Below are positions 43,680-55,978 of a DNA stretch of 64,000 bases, piece by piece. The stretch is from the NCBI RefSeq assembly GCF_036373705.1, contig NC_089868.1, positions 12,277,020 to 12,341,019 on the forward strand, written 5' to 3'. The stretch comes from Amia ocellicauda (Eukaryota; Chordata; Actinopteri; Amiiformes; Amiidae). A program made the translations under genes and the position numbers. The notes beneath the pieces were generated by a model. It had not been told where the DNA came from. It was given only the letters and a program-made list of their open reading frames with translations, and made no database searches. The stretch's first letter is position 1; every line of letters begins with the position of its first letter.

Positions 43680-46600
43680 TATGGAGGTTTGTTGCACTCA
43701 GTGCTTGTTATTGTGTGGAACCCAGTAGCAGCCCTTCCTGGTTATTAGCCAGTAGGACGTTAGTATTATGGGATGTCCCATGGCTGATTGCTCGCAGGTT
43801 CCCGGTCCGGACTGGGGCAAGAGCGGCACTTTGTACTCGTCAAGCACAGGTACTGGGTTTGTTTTCCTGATTTCTATAATTAAACAGCTAAACTGCGGAT
43901 CGTCTGACCTGTGGACATATTTCAACCTCGCGTCCAAAATATAAAAGTGCGCACACGAGCAGGCAGGGGGGCTGGGGGCTCACGGTGCCACAGCTTGTTC
44001 ACCAGAAACTCCTCCATCAGGGCTGGAAGCGGCTGCTTTCAATGAGGTCGCATATTTGTAGCGGCGCACGAATAGAAAACGGCGCCTCAGCCGATACAAT
44101 CACAGCTGCACCGAAACAGCTGGTTGACGAGAAAGCGCGCCTCGTCTGCAGTATAATGGCGGTTCAAATGGGATATTTCGCTGCTGTATGTGGTTGTGAA
44201 GCAAAGATGTGTTTGAGTCCAAATCCGCCTGATTTCATGGATCGCATGGAGATTTTGAGGCGAGTTTATTGACTTCGAAATGAATTCCTCAATCCTCATT
44301 TTGCAGCATTAATTTTGAACAGACAGTGATCAAGGGAAGTGTTAAGACTTGAATGTAATAAGACACGAAATGCTTGAAAGTTGATCTATCTGCCTACAGT
44401 AATCTTTAACACATTAAAACAATACAAGTGGTCTGAAAGCGCTGTAATACTTATATGCACATCTATGTAAACGTTTTATTTTGCACTTTGTCAAATGAAA
44501 GTAATAAATATGTGTGTGTGTGTGTGTGTTGGAGGTGTATCCCTGGTGTCTGGACCTTGACTATACCTTGACCAAGACATTTGCACCCTGGCAAAAAGTA
44601 ATTGACTACCCGTGCCGTAAAACGTCAATTAACACGCCTGGCGTTTAATCCAAATAACTGCGAGGAGCCGCGGCGTCAATTAGACCAGCGTTTGTATTAA
44701 TAATCATCAGTAAAGAGACACCGCGGACACACGCAGGGTAAGAAGAGCCTGGAAAGATAATAGACCAGGCTTTTATTGATTGAGTTATTATGATCCATTA
44801 ATCATTTGCTTTCCAAAGATGCAAACAAATCACATTCAGTGTATGGTGAAGTACACACTGGATTGGACACCAGATACCGGTGATTGTGTTAGCAGTGTAA
44901 GAGTCCATATACTGTGAACTGTCGCTAAATACACACAAAGCACCTCAACACGACTGTGGAAATACGCTTTAAACCCAGCCATCAACATTATACTTCATCA
45001 ATGCATTGTTTATGTGGCAATGGACACAATGTACAGCAATACAAACATACAGCAATATATGGGTCAATGACGTGACACATGCATTCTGGAGTCCCAAGCA
45101 TATTACAAATATTAGATGTATTTATTTGTTATTAAATAATATGTCTCAACACTCCTATCTTTATTCACTGATTGGAGTATTTTTCACGAGTATTTAAAAT
45201 GTTAGGATCATCCAAAATGTCATACTGTCCACACCTAAAATGAAAATTCAAAAACTACAATTACAAATTACAAAAACGAATTAAGAAAACTATAAAACCT
45301 TAGATCTAACAGTTGGACATAATTGTGTGAGTGTTTGCATTGTTGTATAAAAATATTGCAAAGACTCTTAATTTCATTTAATTTTTACATGAAAGATACT
45401 TTTGTCCCCATATTGGGATTTGTCATTCCGGACAACAGACACTCAGGAGCATTTTTACATCATTGCATTTTGCTGGCCATGTGATGGACATTATCATTTA
45501 GAAGATGATGAAGGACCCCCAGGCTGTGCAGAAAGTTTTTGTAAGTCTCTCCTAAAATGTTGATAATTTGACCTTTTCGATCACTGGTGCACTAGGGTAC
45601 AAAATTCTGTGTCATACAGGGCAACACTTAAAAATCATTTATAATATAGTTTTTTGATATGTATATTTATTTGTGAAAGATGGCATTGAATAGTTGTAGG
45701 TCATAGTAATACATTTATATAAATTGTCAAGTAATTGCCTGATTCATAAGTTAAAACTTGTATTTTGTCATAGCAGGAAATGATCACTTTCTGTTATCTA
45801 ACAATATCACTCATTATCTGGAGTGACTTACTTATACTTGTATTGTTTTTAGGAGTATTATTAAGCATGTAGGCATCACATTTACATTGTCATGTTGTTT
45901 AAATAACAATTAAATATTTATAACATTATTTCTGTAGTTTTAATGTACATATTTTGTGTGGATGTCCTTAAATAAGAAACAAGATGGCAACATGGTCATT
46001 ATTGTTTTGTTTTAATTTATGTTTATGCCATGAAGTCATTTGCAAGTTTTAAGAGAATATAAAAATCCAAGATCAAAAATAGCATAATTCCTATATATTT
46101 AATATGGTATGATATCAAAATGTTCAATATACTTTTTAATCTGTTGAAATATTACTGAATTGACTTCATGTCATTAATGACTTAGAACATTGTTGTCGCA
46201 ATTTGTTTTTACATCACAAATGTTTACATGTTTGTTGTATAACCTAAAAATACTTAATGTGCTGAAAATTATTAAATTAATGTTTTGAAATCTTAAAATG
46301 TTTTACTGCTATGGTTTTATCAAATATGCCTTGAGTGGAAATGTATTGCTCACCTCTGATTATTTGCTGTTAATTTAAATAAATTATACATTTAGTAACT
46401 CTCACTCTCAGTTAAATATAGAATTATTTTTTAACTACATCTTTGTTGCTGAGACTATCTTGAGATATCATCCCATATGAAATCTCACAGTATGTCATTC
46501 TGAGTAACAATATCAGTCAGGTAGGACAACACTGAATATTCTTGTAAAAATACAGAAGTCAGTAACAATAATGATATAATTTTTACTAGAAAGCATTTTT

Positions 46601-46990
46601 AGACATTTCCCAGCATTTTCCACTATTCAGCGTTATGTTTTGAGTGACTAACTTCACAAAATGTGCCGCTGTCAATAGAAAAGCCCACATTTGTGAGATT
46701 GTGTTTTTTGTTTTTTTCTGGGCTGAATATGTTTGTTGAGATGCATATGAATACTCATAACTCACTCTATGCTGACAAAAAACTAAAGTCAAATAATTTG
46801 CAAATCTATCTATGTTATCCGGTATGACATTTTTGATACTAGAAATAATGATTTATAATACAAAAGTATAAATTATTTTCAGAAATAAACCTTTGAAATA
46901 TATGCATAACATTATAATGAAGAGCTTTAATTTGTATTTTAAACTGTTTTTTGTTTTTTTTACCATTTTAAAATCCTTATTCATCACTGA
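43680..46990. other. Intergenic; mainly AT-rich DNA, no gene recognised
   Basis: A moderately GC-rich stretch at 43930-44200 has a 95-codon plus frame without domain or splice support; it may belong to the upstream region of kinase B. The rest is strongly AT-rich with no exon. Confidence 0.5.
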
Positions 46991-46991
46991 C

Positions 46992-46994
<3 letters not shown>

Positions 46995-47034
<40 letters not shown>
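46995..47034. repeat. (TA)n microsatellite
   Basis: About 20 TA units directly beside the Tc1 end fragment. Confidence 0.95.
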
Positions 47035-47038
<4 letters not shown>

Positions 47039-47043
47039 TAAAT

Positions 47044-47288
47044 GTCTATAATTTTAATGGTAGGTGTATTTTAACAGTGAGAGACTTATAATGCCTTGCG
47101 AATTTCCCTCATTAACATGCAAATCCATTTATAACTTTTTTGAAATGCATTTTTCTGGATTTTTTTGGTGTTATTCTGTCTCTCACTGTTAAAATACACC
47201 TACCATTAAAATTATAGACTGATCATTTCTTTGTCAGTGGGCAAACGTACAAAATCAGCAGGGGATCAGATACTTTATTCCCTCACTG
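47044..47288 (-). mobile_element. Remnant of a second Tc1 family (end region with 42-bp perfect palindrome arms)
   Basis: A 42-bp sequence at 47044-47085 is repeated perfectly inverted at 47178-47219 (it contains TTTTAATGGTAGGTGTATTT). The right edge (GGGGATCAGATACTTTATTCCCTCACTG, ending 47288) resembles a Tc1 family end I recall from fish (complement begins CAGTGAGGGAA). The transposase is gone. Confidence 0.65.
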
Positions 47289-47298
47289 TGTATATATA

Positions 47299-48519
47299 CA
47301 CTCACCTAAAGGATTATTAGGAACACCATACTAATACTGTGTTTGACCCCCTTTCACCTTCAGAACTGCCTTAATTCTACGTGGCATTGATTCAACAAGG
47401 TGCTGAAAGCATTCTTTAGAAATGTTGGCCCATATTGATAGGATAGCATCTTGCAGTTGATGGAGATTTGTGGGATGCACATCCAGGGCACGAAGCTCCC
47501 GTTCCACCACATCCCAAAGATGCTCTATTGGGTTGAGATCTGGTGACTGTGGGGGCCAGTTTAGTACAGTGAACTCATTGTCATGTTCAAGAAACCAATT
47601 TGAAATGATTCGACCTTTGTGACATGGTGTATTATCCTGCTGGAAGTAGCCATCAGAGGATGGGTACATGGTGGTCATAAAGGGATGGACATGGTCAGAA
47701 ACAATGCTCAGGTAGGCCGTGGCATTTAAACGATGCCCAATTGACACTAAGGGGCCTAAAGTGTGCCAAGAAAACATCCCCCACACCATTACACCACCAC
47801 CACCAGCCTGCACAGTGGTAACAAGGCATGATGGATCCATGTTCTCATTCTGTTTACGCCAAATTCTGACTCTACCATCTGAATGTCTCAACAGAAATCG
47901 AGACTCATCAGACCAGGCAACATTTTTCCAGTCTTCAACTGTCCAATTTTGGTGAGCTTGTGCAAATTGTAGCCTCTTTCTCCTATTTGTAGTGGAGATG
48001 AGTGGTACCCGGTGGGGTCTTCTGCTGTTGTAGCCCATCCGCCTCAAGGTTGTACATGTTGTGGCTTCACAAATGCTTTGCTGCATACCTCGGTTGTAAC
48101 GAGTGGTTATTTCAGTCAAGGTTGCTCTTCTATCAGCTTGAATCAGTCGGCCCATTCTCCTCTGACCTCTAGCATCAACAAGGCATTTTCGCCCACAGGA
48201 CTGCCGCATACTGGATGTTTTTCCCTTTTCACACCATTCTTTGTAAACCCTAGAAATGGTTGTGCGTGAAAATCTCAGTAACTGAGCAGATTGTGAAATA
48301 CTCAGACCGGCCCGTGTGGCACCAACAACCATGCCACGCTCAAAATTGCTTAAATCACCTTTCTTTCCCATTCAGACATTCAGTTTGGAGTTCAGGAGAT
48401 TGTCTTGACCAGGACCACACCCCTAAATGCAGTGAAGCAACTGCCATGTGATTGGTTGGTTAGATAATTGCATTAATGAGAAATTGAACAGGTGTTCCTA
48501 ATAATCCTTTAGGTGAGTG
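47299..48519 (-). mobile_element. Intact-looking Tc1-like transposon, 1221 bp
   Basis: Perfect 29-bp inverted termini: CACTCACCTAAAGGATTATT then AGGAACACC at 47299, and the complement ending at 48519. TA flanks both ends, the Tc1/mariner target duplication. A single uninterrupted transposase gene fills the interior. It sits 10 bp from the end of an older Tc1 remnant, in TA-rich DNA that is a natural target. Confidence 0.93.
47331..48371 (-). CDS. Tc1-like transposase, full length
   Basis: A single-exon 346-residue protein, the usual Tc1 length. The N-terminus (1-110) forms two helix-turn-helix regions typical of the paired-like DNA-binding domain (SISQSAQLLRFSRTTISRVY near 24-43) and an RRMG-containing second half. 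The catalytic DDE triad is visible: Asp in WSDESRF (about 154), Asp in FQQDNTPCH (about 246) and Glu in SPDLNPIEHLWD (about 282), giving the DD34E-type spacing of Tc1. The GGGGVMVWG block lies between. The enzyme cuts and pastes DNA between its 29-bp ends at TA. No stop or frameshift is present. The ATG overlaps the signature MGKKGDLSNFERG start seen in Tc1 relatives. Confidence 0.95.
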   Translation of the reverse strand: MGKKGDLSNFERGMVVGATRAGLSISQSAQLLRFSRTTISRVYKEWCEKGKTSSMRQSCGRKCLVDARGQRRMGRLIQADRRATLTEITTRYNRGMQQSICEATTCTTLRRMGYNSRRPHRVPLISTTNRRKRLQFAQAHQNWTVEDWKNVAWSDESRFLLRHSDGRVRIWRKQNENMDPSCLVTTVQAGGGGVMVWGMFSWHTLGPLVSIGHRLNATAYLSIVSDHVHPFMTTMYPSSDGYFQQDNTPCHKGRIISNWFLEHDNEFTVLNWPPQSPDLNPIEHLWDVVERELRALDVHPTNLHQLQDAILSIWANISKECFQHLVESMPRRIKAVLKVKGGQTQY

Positions 48520-48699
48520 TATATATGTATACACAAACCTTTAAGTTGGAGGTATGGCGCCATCGAGGGAACCTCACAAAGAACCTCGACGACATTTAAA
48601 AATAATTGAGTGGAGTCATTGGTTAGGCAGAAGACATCAAATGGTGTTCTAGGCAGACTTTTCCATGATGTGAAAAGGTTCAAATTCTGAGTGTTTAAC

Positions 48700-50890
48700 T
48701 TATCTTACTTTAAAAGAAGAAAAGAAAAACATTGATCAAACATTTGTGAGGTTTGATTAAAAGTGCAGTGACTCTGACCTACAGAATCTTTTCTGTTTGT
48801 TTGTTTTAAATATGAGGACACACCTACACACAAAACTGAATGTATCTAAGAAATACAGCAACATGTAAATCTATATATGTATATTTTTGGTTGTATTTTT
48901 TACATTGACAGAAAAGGTCAAGCTGTACATTTCCCTATGGCAAACTAGCCTTTTTATTTTGTAATAAAGCTGTTTACTGTCATTTGTGTTGAGTGTGTTA
49001 TTACTCTGTATTCAAGCAAATAACACAGGAAGAAGGGTTTATGAAAGTGATACGACCTATAATACTTATGTCACTTTATTTGAATTGCACAAAATCCTTC
49101 ATAGCAATGTAATGTGAGTGTTATAACTCTTGCAGCACCTTATACCAGTGTTATAATACATGTTAATGTCCTGGTTTATTGAATATACTTAATCTACATA
49201 CTGAAATGAGTAGCTTACTTCCATTTAAGCAGCACAAAAAAGAGCAGCAAGTAAAAGATTGACATGGTCCTTCATTTGAGCTACAAAGGTATATATTTAT
49301 TTTAAAATAAGAAAACAGTGACATGATCAAACAATAAGATACAGATGTACATCAATAATCCATTTAGGTCCACAATGAACAGAACACAATATTAATTATG
49401 ATGAGAACAATATGTACCAAGCTGTGCATACATTTTCTTCAATTGAAATCTACAATTTTCTTTGGTGTCCTATGGCAAGATGTTATGTCCCATGTTTCAT
49501 AGCAGAGTGTTATAACATTATGTCTTGTATGTATTTATACCTGCATTATGACGCTTTACCCCCAAAATCAGGACGAATCATTTTATGACATGTGGCATGC
49601 ATGGTTATGTCAAACATTTCATAGGGAATGCTACAATCAGTGTTGTGAATACTTATGTGCCTGTTATGTCAGTTGGAAAATGGTTATGGCTGGTTATGAA
49701 TGTATTATGGCTGTGTTATGTAGCCTTTATGTAGGCTACATAGAGGGGTGTTCAAATAAAGCGTTACCATGCGTGCACTGCTTCGAAGCACTGGACACAT
49801 GCTCTCCATAGTGACATCAGCTGCTCAATACATGGTATTGCGACTGTATCGAGTGACTGGAAAGACAATAGTCCTCGGACATCAGCCAGGCAATATACAA
49901 ATGAACCCATCGTCATCATGTCCACAAATATTCGGTCATTAAACCTGCTTTGTCAGCAAGGTATAAGTAACATTATGTAATAGTTTCTCTGTGATCAATA
50001 TAAAGACTCAAGACTAGATGATGAATTTAGAGTAGGCAGTCACATTTACCTGATTAATGTCGTATGTTAAGTAGCCACGCCAAATAAATGCAATTAACTA
50101 TAAGCATAGTCTACATTTCATATAGCCTAGATATAGTCAACAGTTACATGTATTTCCTGTTCATATATTTAGGGATGTGGTTGTGTGATGATCCAAGTGA
50201 TGCTGATATAGAGTATCGCCTACATTTTGTTTATGACAGATATTGTGCACCTGGGAAAGTGATGGTTTATATAACAGAGGGCAAAGACTATATTGGGAAG
50301 TAAAGAGAGACATGCTTGTTTAAACCAGAAGTGTCGATACTGCTTCGTGAAGCCTGCTTCAAGTGTCACATCACTAATTGTCGGTGGATATTTTAATGCA
50401 TTTTATTGATAATGTGCTCTTCTCACACCCAGGGTGCTACAAGTCTAGAAAAAGATAAGAGTTGTGTTGCATCCATGTCTTAATGTCCAGTAAGCAGTTT
50501 GTAAGGACTGTATGAGTGTCTGTCATATCAGGCTTTGTGGCCATGTAGATTTAGGAATAATTCTGAGGTCATGTGGTTTGTGGGTTTCCAGGGAATGGCA
50601 TTTAAAGAGGACATTTTATGATAAATACAGGTTGAAAGCTGCAAGAGACAGATCTTCAAAAATAAATGCAAAATCTATTTTAACATTGGAAAAAGCCTTT
50701 CTAGTGAATACATTCAGGGCCTGTAGACAGTCCACACCCCCTTGAGCTTTATTCACATTTTGGTGTGTCAGAGCCTTCATTTTTTCCACTCATCTACACA
50801 ACACACTCCGCACTGTTGAGGTGAGAAATTTTTATCATGAAAAAAATCTTAAAAATACAGCCTCCTCCAGCAGCAGCAGCCATCCCTGAG
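48700..50890. other. Intergenic; Tc1 end fragment at ~50715-50775
   Basis: The CACACCCCCTTGAGCTTTATTCACATTTTG stretch near 50730 (given in part: CCTTGAGCTTTATTCACATT) looks like a Tc1 terminal motif. Short frames at 49548-49811 and 50088-50303 have no recognised content. Confidence 0.4.
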
Positions 50891-50896
50891 ACTGAC

Positions 50897-50995
50897 CTTG
50901 AAATAACGGTGCAGGCAGTCCTGGACGGAGCTCTGAAGGAGGAGGTCCAGAGCCCGGTGGGGGAGGCCTCTGAGGAGACAAGTGCAGCTCCGCTG
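50897..50995 (-). other. Orphan exon-like segment, 33 codons; gene unidentified
   Basis: Acceptor CTCTCCTGCAG, a 99-bp open block and donor GTCAGT. The translation begins QRSCTCLLRGLPHRALDLLL and ends SVQDCLHRYFK, a plausible amphipathic helical protein segment in phase 0-0. No neighbouring exon was found within several kb. It may be an exon of a gene with large introns or a relic. Confidence 0.35.
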
Positions 50996-51099
50996 CTGCA
51001 GGAGAGACACAGATGGGGAGACACAGGGGCCACAGTTATTAAACACAGCCCGTGAGGAGTCAAACACATTGACCCCACTGGTCTTCCATCAGCCACTGA

Positions 51100-53360
51100 T
51101 TTGTTTCATTTGAAAAAGATCAGACACAAATGGGGGGTTTGTTCTTAAGTTCTGTCCTTCACACCAATTTCATTTTTCAGATCAGTGCTCTTCCTGCAGG
51201 TCATTATCTCTGACCACAGCCCTGCCATTGACTGCAAAAAAGCAAAAGTGCCTCAAACTTATGCTCTGACATCGGGAGCAGCCTGGCTGTGAGTGCTGTC
51301 CTCTGATCTCTACTGCTGGGGTGTGAGACTGCAGTGGGGAGCCCATCTCCTTCCCTGAGGGAGTGTGGCACTTATTTACCCTGGGGGCTGTCTGGCAGGC
51401 TGAAAAGAGCGTGTGCATATTCCCTATTCCACCTTGCACAGTCAGTCCATGATTGTCATACGACGGTGAAATTAGTTTGATTCTATCGATTGATTGATTA
51501 GATGGGTTGAATGGCCTCCTCTCATTTGTAAACTTTCTTATATTTTACGTGCACTAAAAGTGACATGACCAATGAAACAGGAGAGGAAGACCTGGATTGG
51601 TGGAAAAGCTTATCTGCGTGTCTAACCGCAAATAACTGTACAACAAACCAAATAAATATAGACAGACAATATATAACAAGCTATCGCGGAGGAGCTGGGG
51701 ATGAATGGTGCCTACTGATGTAGCTAGAATTCTCCTAGGAAATGGGTAAGCACAGATAAACAACAAAAAGGAGACTTACATTACTTACAAAGATTTGCAA
51801 CTTCAAATAAACACACTGAAACATGCTCTCTGCATTTGTGTCTTTATGGTGAGGGTAGTCTGAGTGAAATCTTTATTATTTAATTTTTTACATATTTCTA
51901 AATGATGTAAAAGCTCCTGATTTCTTCAGCAGCCCCGTTGTAACCTCAAAACATGTCAGGTGACAGAGCTTTCTGTAGACATGCCTCGCAGCTGAAGCTT
52001 CCAGAAATGTCTTAAAATTCACCTATTTTAAAAAGCTTTTAAGGATCTCGGTTAGTTGCAAGTTTTTAAATCCTCATAGGCATTCTTACATGCTTGCTCC
52101 CCATTATTGGCTGACCTGCTTGTTTTGTCAGTATGTTTAAATTGCCACTATTGTGCTGCTTGTTGCCTTTGCTAACTCACAGAGTCCCGAAGCTGAAGGT
52201 CATGCTATCCGTTCTGCATATCCCCGTCCGTACACACGTCTTGCTTGTGGCTCCTGACAGTCTGCATGGGCTGCACTCGATGGTATCAGTTCAGGTTTGA
52301 CAATCGTGATTGCAACCATTGCACAGAATCTGATACGCAAAAACAATAAACATTCAAAACAGAAGTTACAAAGAAACATTATGCATATTTAGTGTTGATT
52401 GTGTAATCTCTAATATAGGACAGTTCCTAGGACAGACAACAGACAACACATACAAATCAGACAAAAGGCGTCCAGAAATGGCTTGTACCCATTGATCGCA
52501 TAATAAGCAAGAGTAGTCTGTTCCTGCTCCCTTGTTGTGGGTCCAGGACATGTAAAAGAAAGAAATACTCATACTATAGTTAGAGCATCCATTCTAGGAA
52601 TAGTCTTGATTGGAAGAGACTGAGTTAATTAATTACATTTGCCATTATATTGTTTGACCTGAGCCCAACATTTACAGCACACCCCTCTATCCTGTCCGTC
52701 CACAAACACCGGTAACAGCATTGTGGGCCACTTCAGGTCTTTTCAACCATTTCTACTTGAAATTTTGCTAAAACATCTTATAACAGGATAAATCCTATGA
52801 ATTGTTTTGGAAGAAACTTCTTTAACTTCATTGGCGAGATGATACCTAACAGAAATCTTAAAAAAACTAAATCAGTTTATATTTTTAAAAATTGCATTCC
52901 AGTAAAATGTTGCAGGGGGAATAGAAATACATCATTTCCTAGTTTGTTTAATGTCACATTTCCTATTTAAAATATCCACGTCCTCCAGCAATAAGGATGA
53001 TGTCTGAACAACAGTCTCTAGCTGGCAAACCTCCTTATATAATCTTAACAGTAATAAAGTCCCTCTGGGAATTGCAACAAAAACTATTGCAAATTAACTG
53101 GATTTTTAAATGCATTGAAGAATTCTGAGTAATTAAATAATTATATTTTAATTTAATAATTATGTTTATATATTCATTTCCAAGTCAATTGTACCCGTTT
53201 ATGAACAGTAGCAAGTTTAACAGGGATTTTATTCACATCAAAATTACATAAGAATTCAATATCACCAACCTTCCGAAAGATAAATCTAGTGAATACATAA
53301 CTGATCTAGATATTCCTTCATTCTTCCATAATAGAACACGGTCTGATACAGATAAATCCC
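51100..53360. other. Intergenic, no gene recognised
   Basis: Short frames only. Confidence 0.5.
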
Positions 53361-53763
53361 TTGTTCGTGATGGGTTAGTGAACCCAGGTGCGCAGCGACA
53401 AGGCAGATCAGGCTAGCAGGAGGTCAAGGGCCGGTGAACAGTACAGTGTAGGTCATGGGATCAGACAAACAACACTAACTAGGTAATCCAAAGAGCGATG
53501 ATCAAAACACAGAGCGCTCTACAGAACTAAACATTCAGAAAAGCAAACTCCTAGAGAAGGCAAGACTTCACAGAGAACAAAGGGGTATATATACAGGAAG
53601 CAGGTGAAGCAAGGAAATGAGGAACAGGTGTGCTAATGGATTGGGGAACAAGGGGCAATAATTCAATAATGAGGTGAAGAGGAATGAAAGAGACAGGGGA
53701 GACATAACACTGGGGAAAACTAAGACCTCTGGTGGTGAAATGTAGACATGACAGGAACCCCCC
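53361..53763 (+). repeat. LTR-like dispersed repeat, copy 2
   Basis: Related to 34590-35043. It ends in GACATGACAGGAACCCCCCC, the kind of sequence found at the edge of fish LTR elements. Confidence 0.5.
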
Positions 53764-54700
53764 CTCATGCTATATATATCACAAACCAAGAATTACAATT
53801 ATTATTTTTTTCTATAATGGGCATGAAGTTCAGACTACTTCTTTCTTCCAGATCTTAACATATCTTGGAATTAAAATGTGTAATCACCTTTTAATAGGAA
53901 TGTCACTGAAAAGCCCAGTAAAGAATTTATGTCTTGAAGCACAGAGGATACAGTATTTATTTAACATGCCCGGCCTGGAAGCTCTCCACCTCAGCAGAGT
54001 CTCTCTGAACAACACAATTTAACAGCCTTTTATACAATGCATGACGCATGGTTCTGTGGGCAGGGTCAGTCACATGCTTCCAAGAAGCGTTGCCCCAAGG
54101 TCAGGTCGCGGACCTTTGCAAAGAGGTTGTCTTCCTGGTGGAAGTTGAGGGATGCAGAAACCAGATGGCTTCCCTTGATGTACTGGGAGAGGTCCGATCC
54201 CACGGTCATCATTAGCAACTGTCAACCAATCATTAACTAAAACACTTCCTGCCAATCTGGGGAACCAATTAACAGACTTTTAACAAACAGCTGTGGACTC
54301 TCTCTCCACTATGTGATCATTATATCATTGACAGGAAATTATAACAAATGTACCTTATTGAAATTTGCTCAGTCTGCATACTATTATTAATATAAAACAT
54401 TATACAGTTTATATAAAGCATACTGGCTCTTCAGTCACAGATGTTGCTTAACTCACAATCTTCTAAGGCAAATCATTCAAATTCTTTAACATTTAACAAT
54501 AATCCACATACAGAAGAAATCTATTTTGATACTATCAAAAGCCTCCTAATAACTTAAAACCCCAAAACTTGCAGTGTTTTAAACAAACTCATGCTTCTGT
54601 GACAAAGGCTTTATACAAATCCACAAACAAAATTAAGCTGTCTTCATGAATGAGGTCACTGTAGTCCAGTGGTTTTCAAACCGGTCCTGGAGTACCCCCT
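53764..54700. other. Intergenic, probably LTR-derived debris at ~53930-54330
   Basis: No coding exon. Texture (GC-rich block between AT-rich DNA) suggests old retroelement sequence, but no termini were found. Confidence 0.3.
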
Positions 54701-54701
54701 G

Positions 54702-54826
54702 CCCTACTGGTTTTTGTTCCAACCGAGGTTTTAATTGCTTAATTGAATCCTTAATTGACCTAAAAAAAGCAATATACCATTCAATTAAGTAATTAAGACC
54801 TCGTTTGGAACAAAAACCAGCAGAAG
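54702..54826. mobile_element. Small fold-back element (~50-bp arms)
   Basis: Left arm 54702-54752 and right arm 54778-54826 are inverted copies (CTGGTTTTTGTTCCAA... and its complement). The centre is about 25 bp. Confidence 0.7.
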
Positions 54827-54839
54827 GAAGGATCACACC

Positions 54840-55830
54840 CAAACACTCGAGTAACTGATGTAAAAATTAGGAAAAATTACAAACCATGCCCATTCCAAAT
54901 ATAAACAGTATTAATCTTATATCCTTAAATGACCGCATTATAAAAGTGTAAGATTTCAAGGTAAAGTAAGATGCTGATGGACATTTCATTGTTAGCAATG
55001 TTGTATTTTATGTTAATAATGGCAAAGCTTTTTTTTCTATGATCATTGTTTTCTATCCTGTGGGTCTGCTGTGCACCGTTAAGATACTTTACATCGTGTT
55101 GTAATCCTACCATTAAAACACTAATACAAAGTTTTAAAGCTGCAAGGCACATCTACTGGTTTAATTTGAACACGTTGTCACATGACAGCCATGGATTCCG
55201 GGATGGAAGTGTTTTAAGTGTTATTCTCACGCGTGTAAACCAGCCTTTCTGGCACTTTCCTGCAAAAAACACTAGACCACTGCAAAAACTGTACTAGAGC
55301 TGATTTGTGAGCAAGTTAGTGGTTAAAACACACAAGTCAACTCTGCCATAGACGCCATCAACACTGAAAATACATTCACTTTGTAGGGTGGTACAGAAAG
55401 ATGCACTTCAGCCAATCTTGCAAGGACAGGTAGTCGATACTGGTTCATTTTCCACCACAACAACAGGCTTTTCTTTCGTTTCATTATAGTTACACCAAAA
55501 TGTCTTCAACCTCAGTGGGGTAGGAGCGGCTGCTGCATGCAGTTATTATATTAAATGTTACGTTAATAAGTGGACATTATTACTTATTCTGGTCATATTA
55601 TTTCATACAAATACACAGCGCAAGGAAATGTTTAAAACACATTTATTCATACTTTTAAATATTTAGAATTGGGAAGCATGGACAGAGAGATTCTAGAGTC
55701 TGTAGGGGCCCTAGGCAGAATATTTCCGGGGTGTGTGTGGGGGGGATGCCGATGTGTTTTCTCCTGTGAGAGCGGAGGGAGGGTGCTGATGGTGTTTTCT
55801 CCAGTAGCGGAGTTTTTCTGGTAGCGGAGT
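54840..55830. other. Intergenic, no gene recognised
   Basis: Short frames only. Confidence 0.5.
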
Positions 55831-55831
55831 A

Positions 55832-55960
55832 CTATTGAAGATGGTGCCAAGATATTTGTACTGGTCTACAATGTCCACCTCCTCGCCATGGATGATCACC
55901 GGGGATTTCTTCTTTGTTTTCAAGAGAGGTGGTTCAAAGAATTCCAGTGGCTCCACTACA
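55832..55960 (-). pseudogene. LINE reverse-transcriptase C-terminal fragment
   Basis: The frame reads SPVIIHGEEVDIVDQYKYLG then TIFNS, matching the VxI-G-x-x-V-x-x-V-x-x-YKYLGT block of non-LTR reverse transcriptases (L2/Rex type in fish). Truncated on both sides. Confidence 0.75.
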
Positions 55961-55978
55961 GTCTTAGTGTGAATGGAG

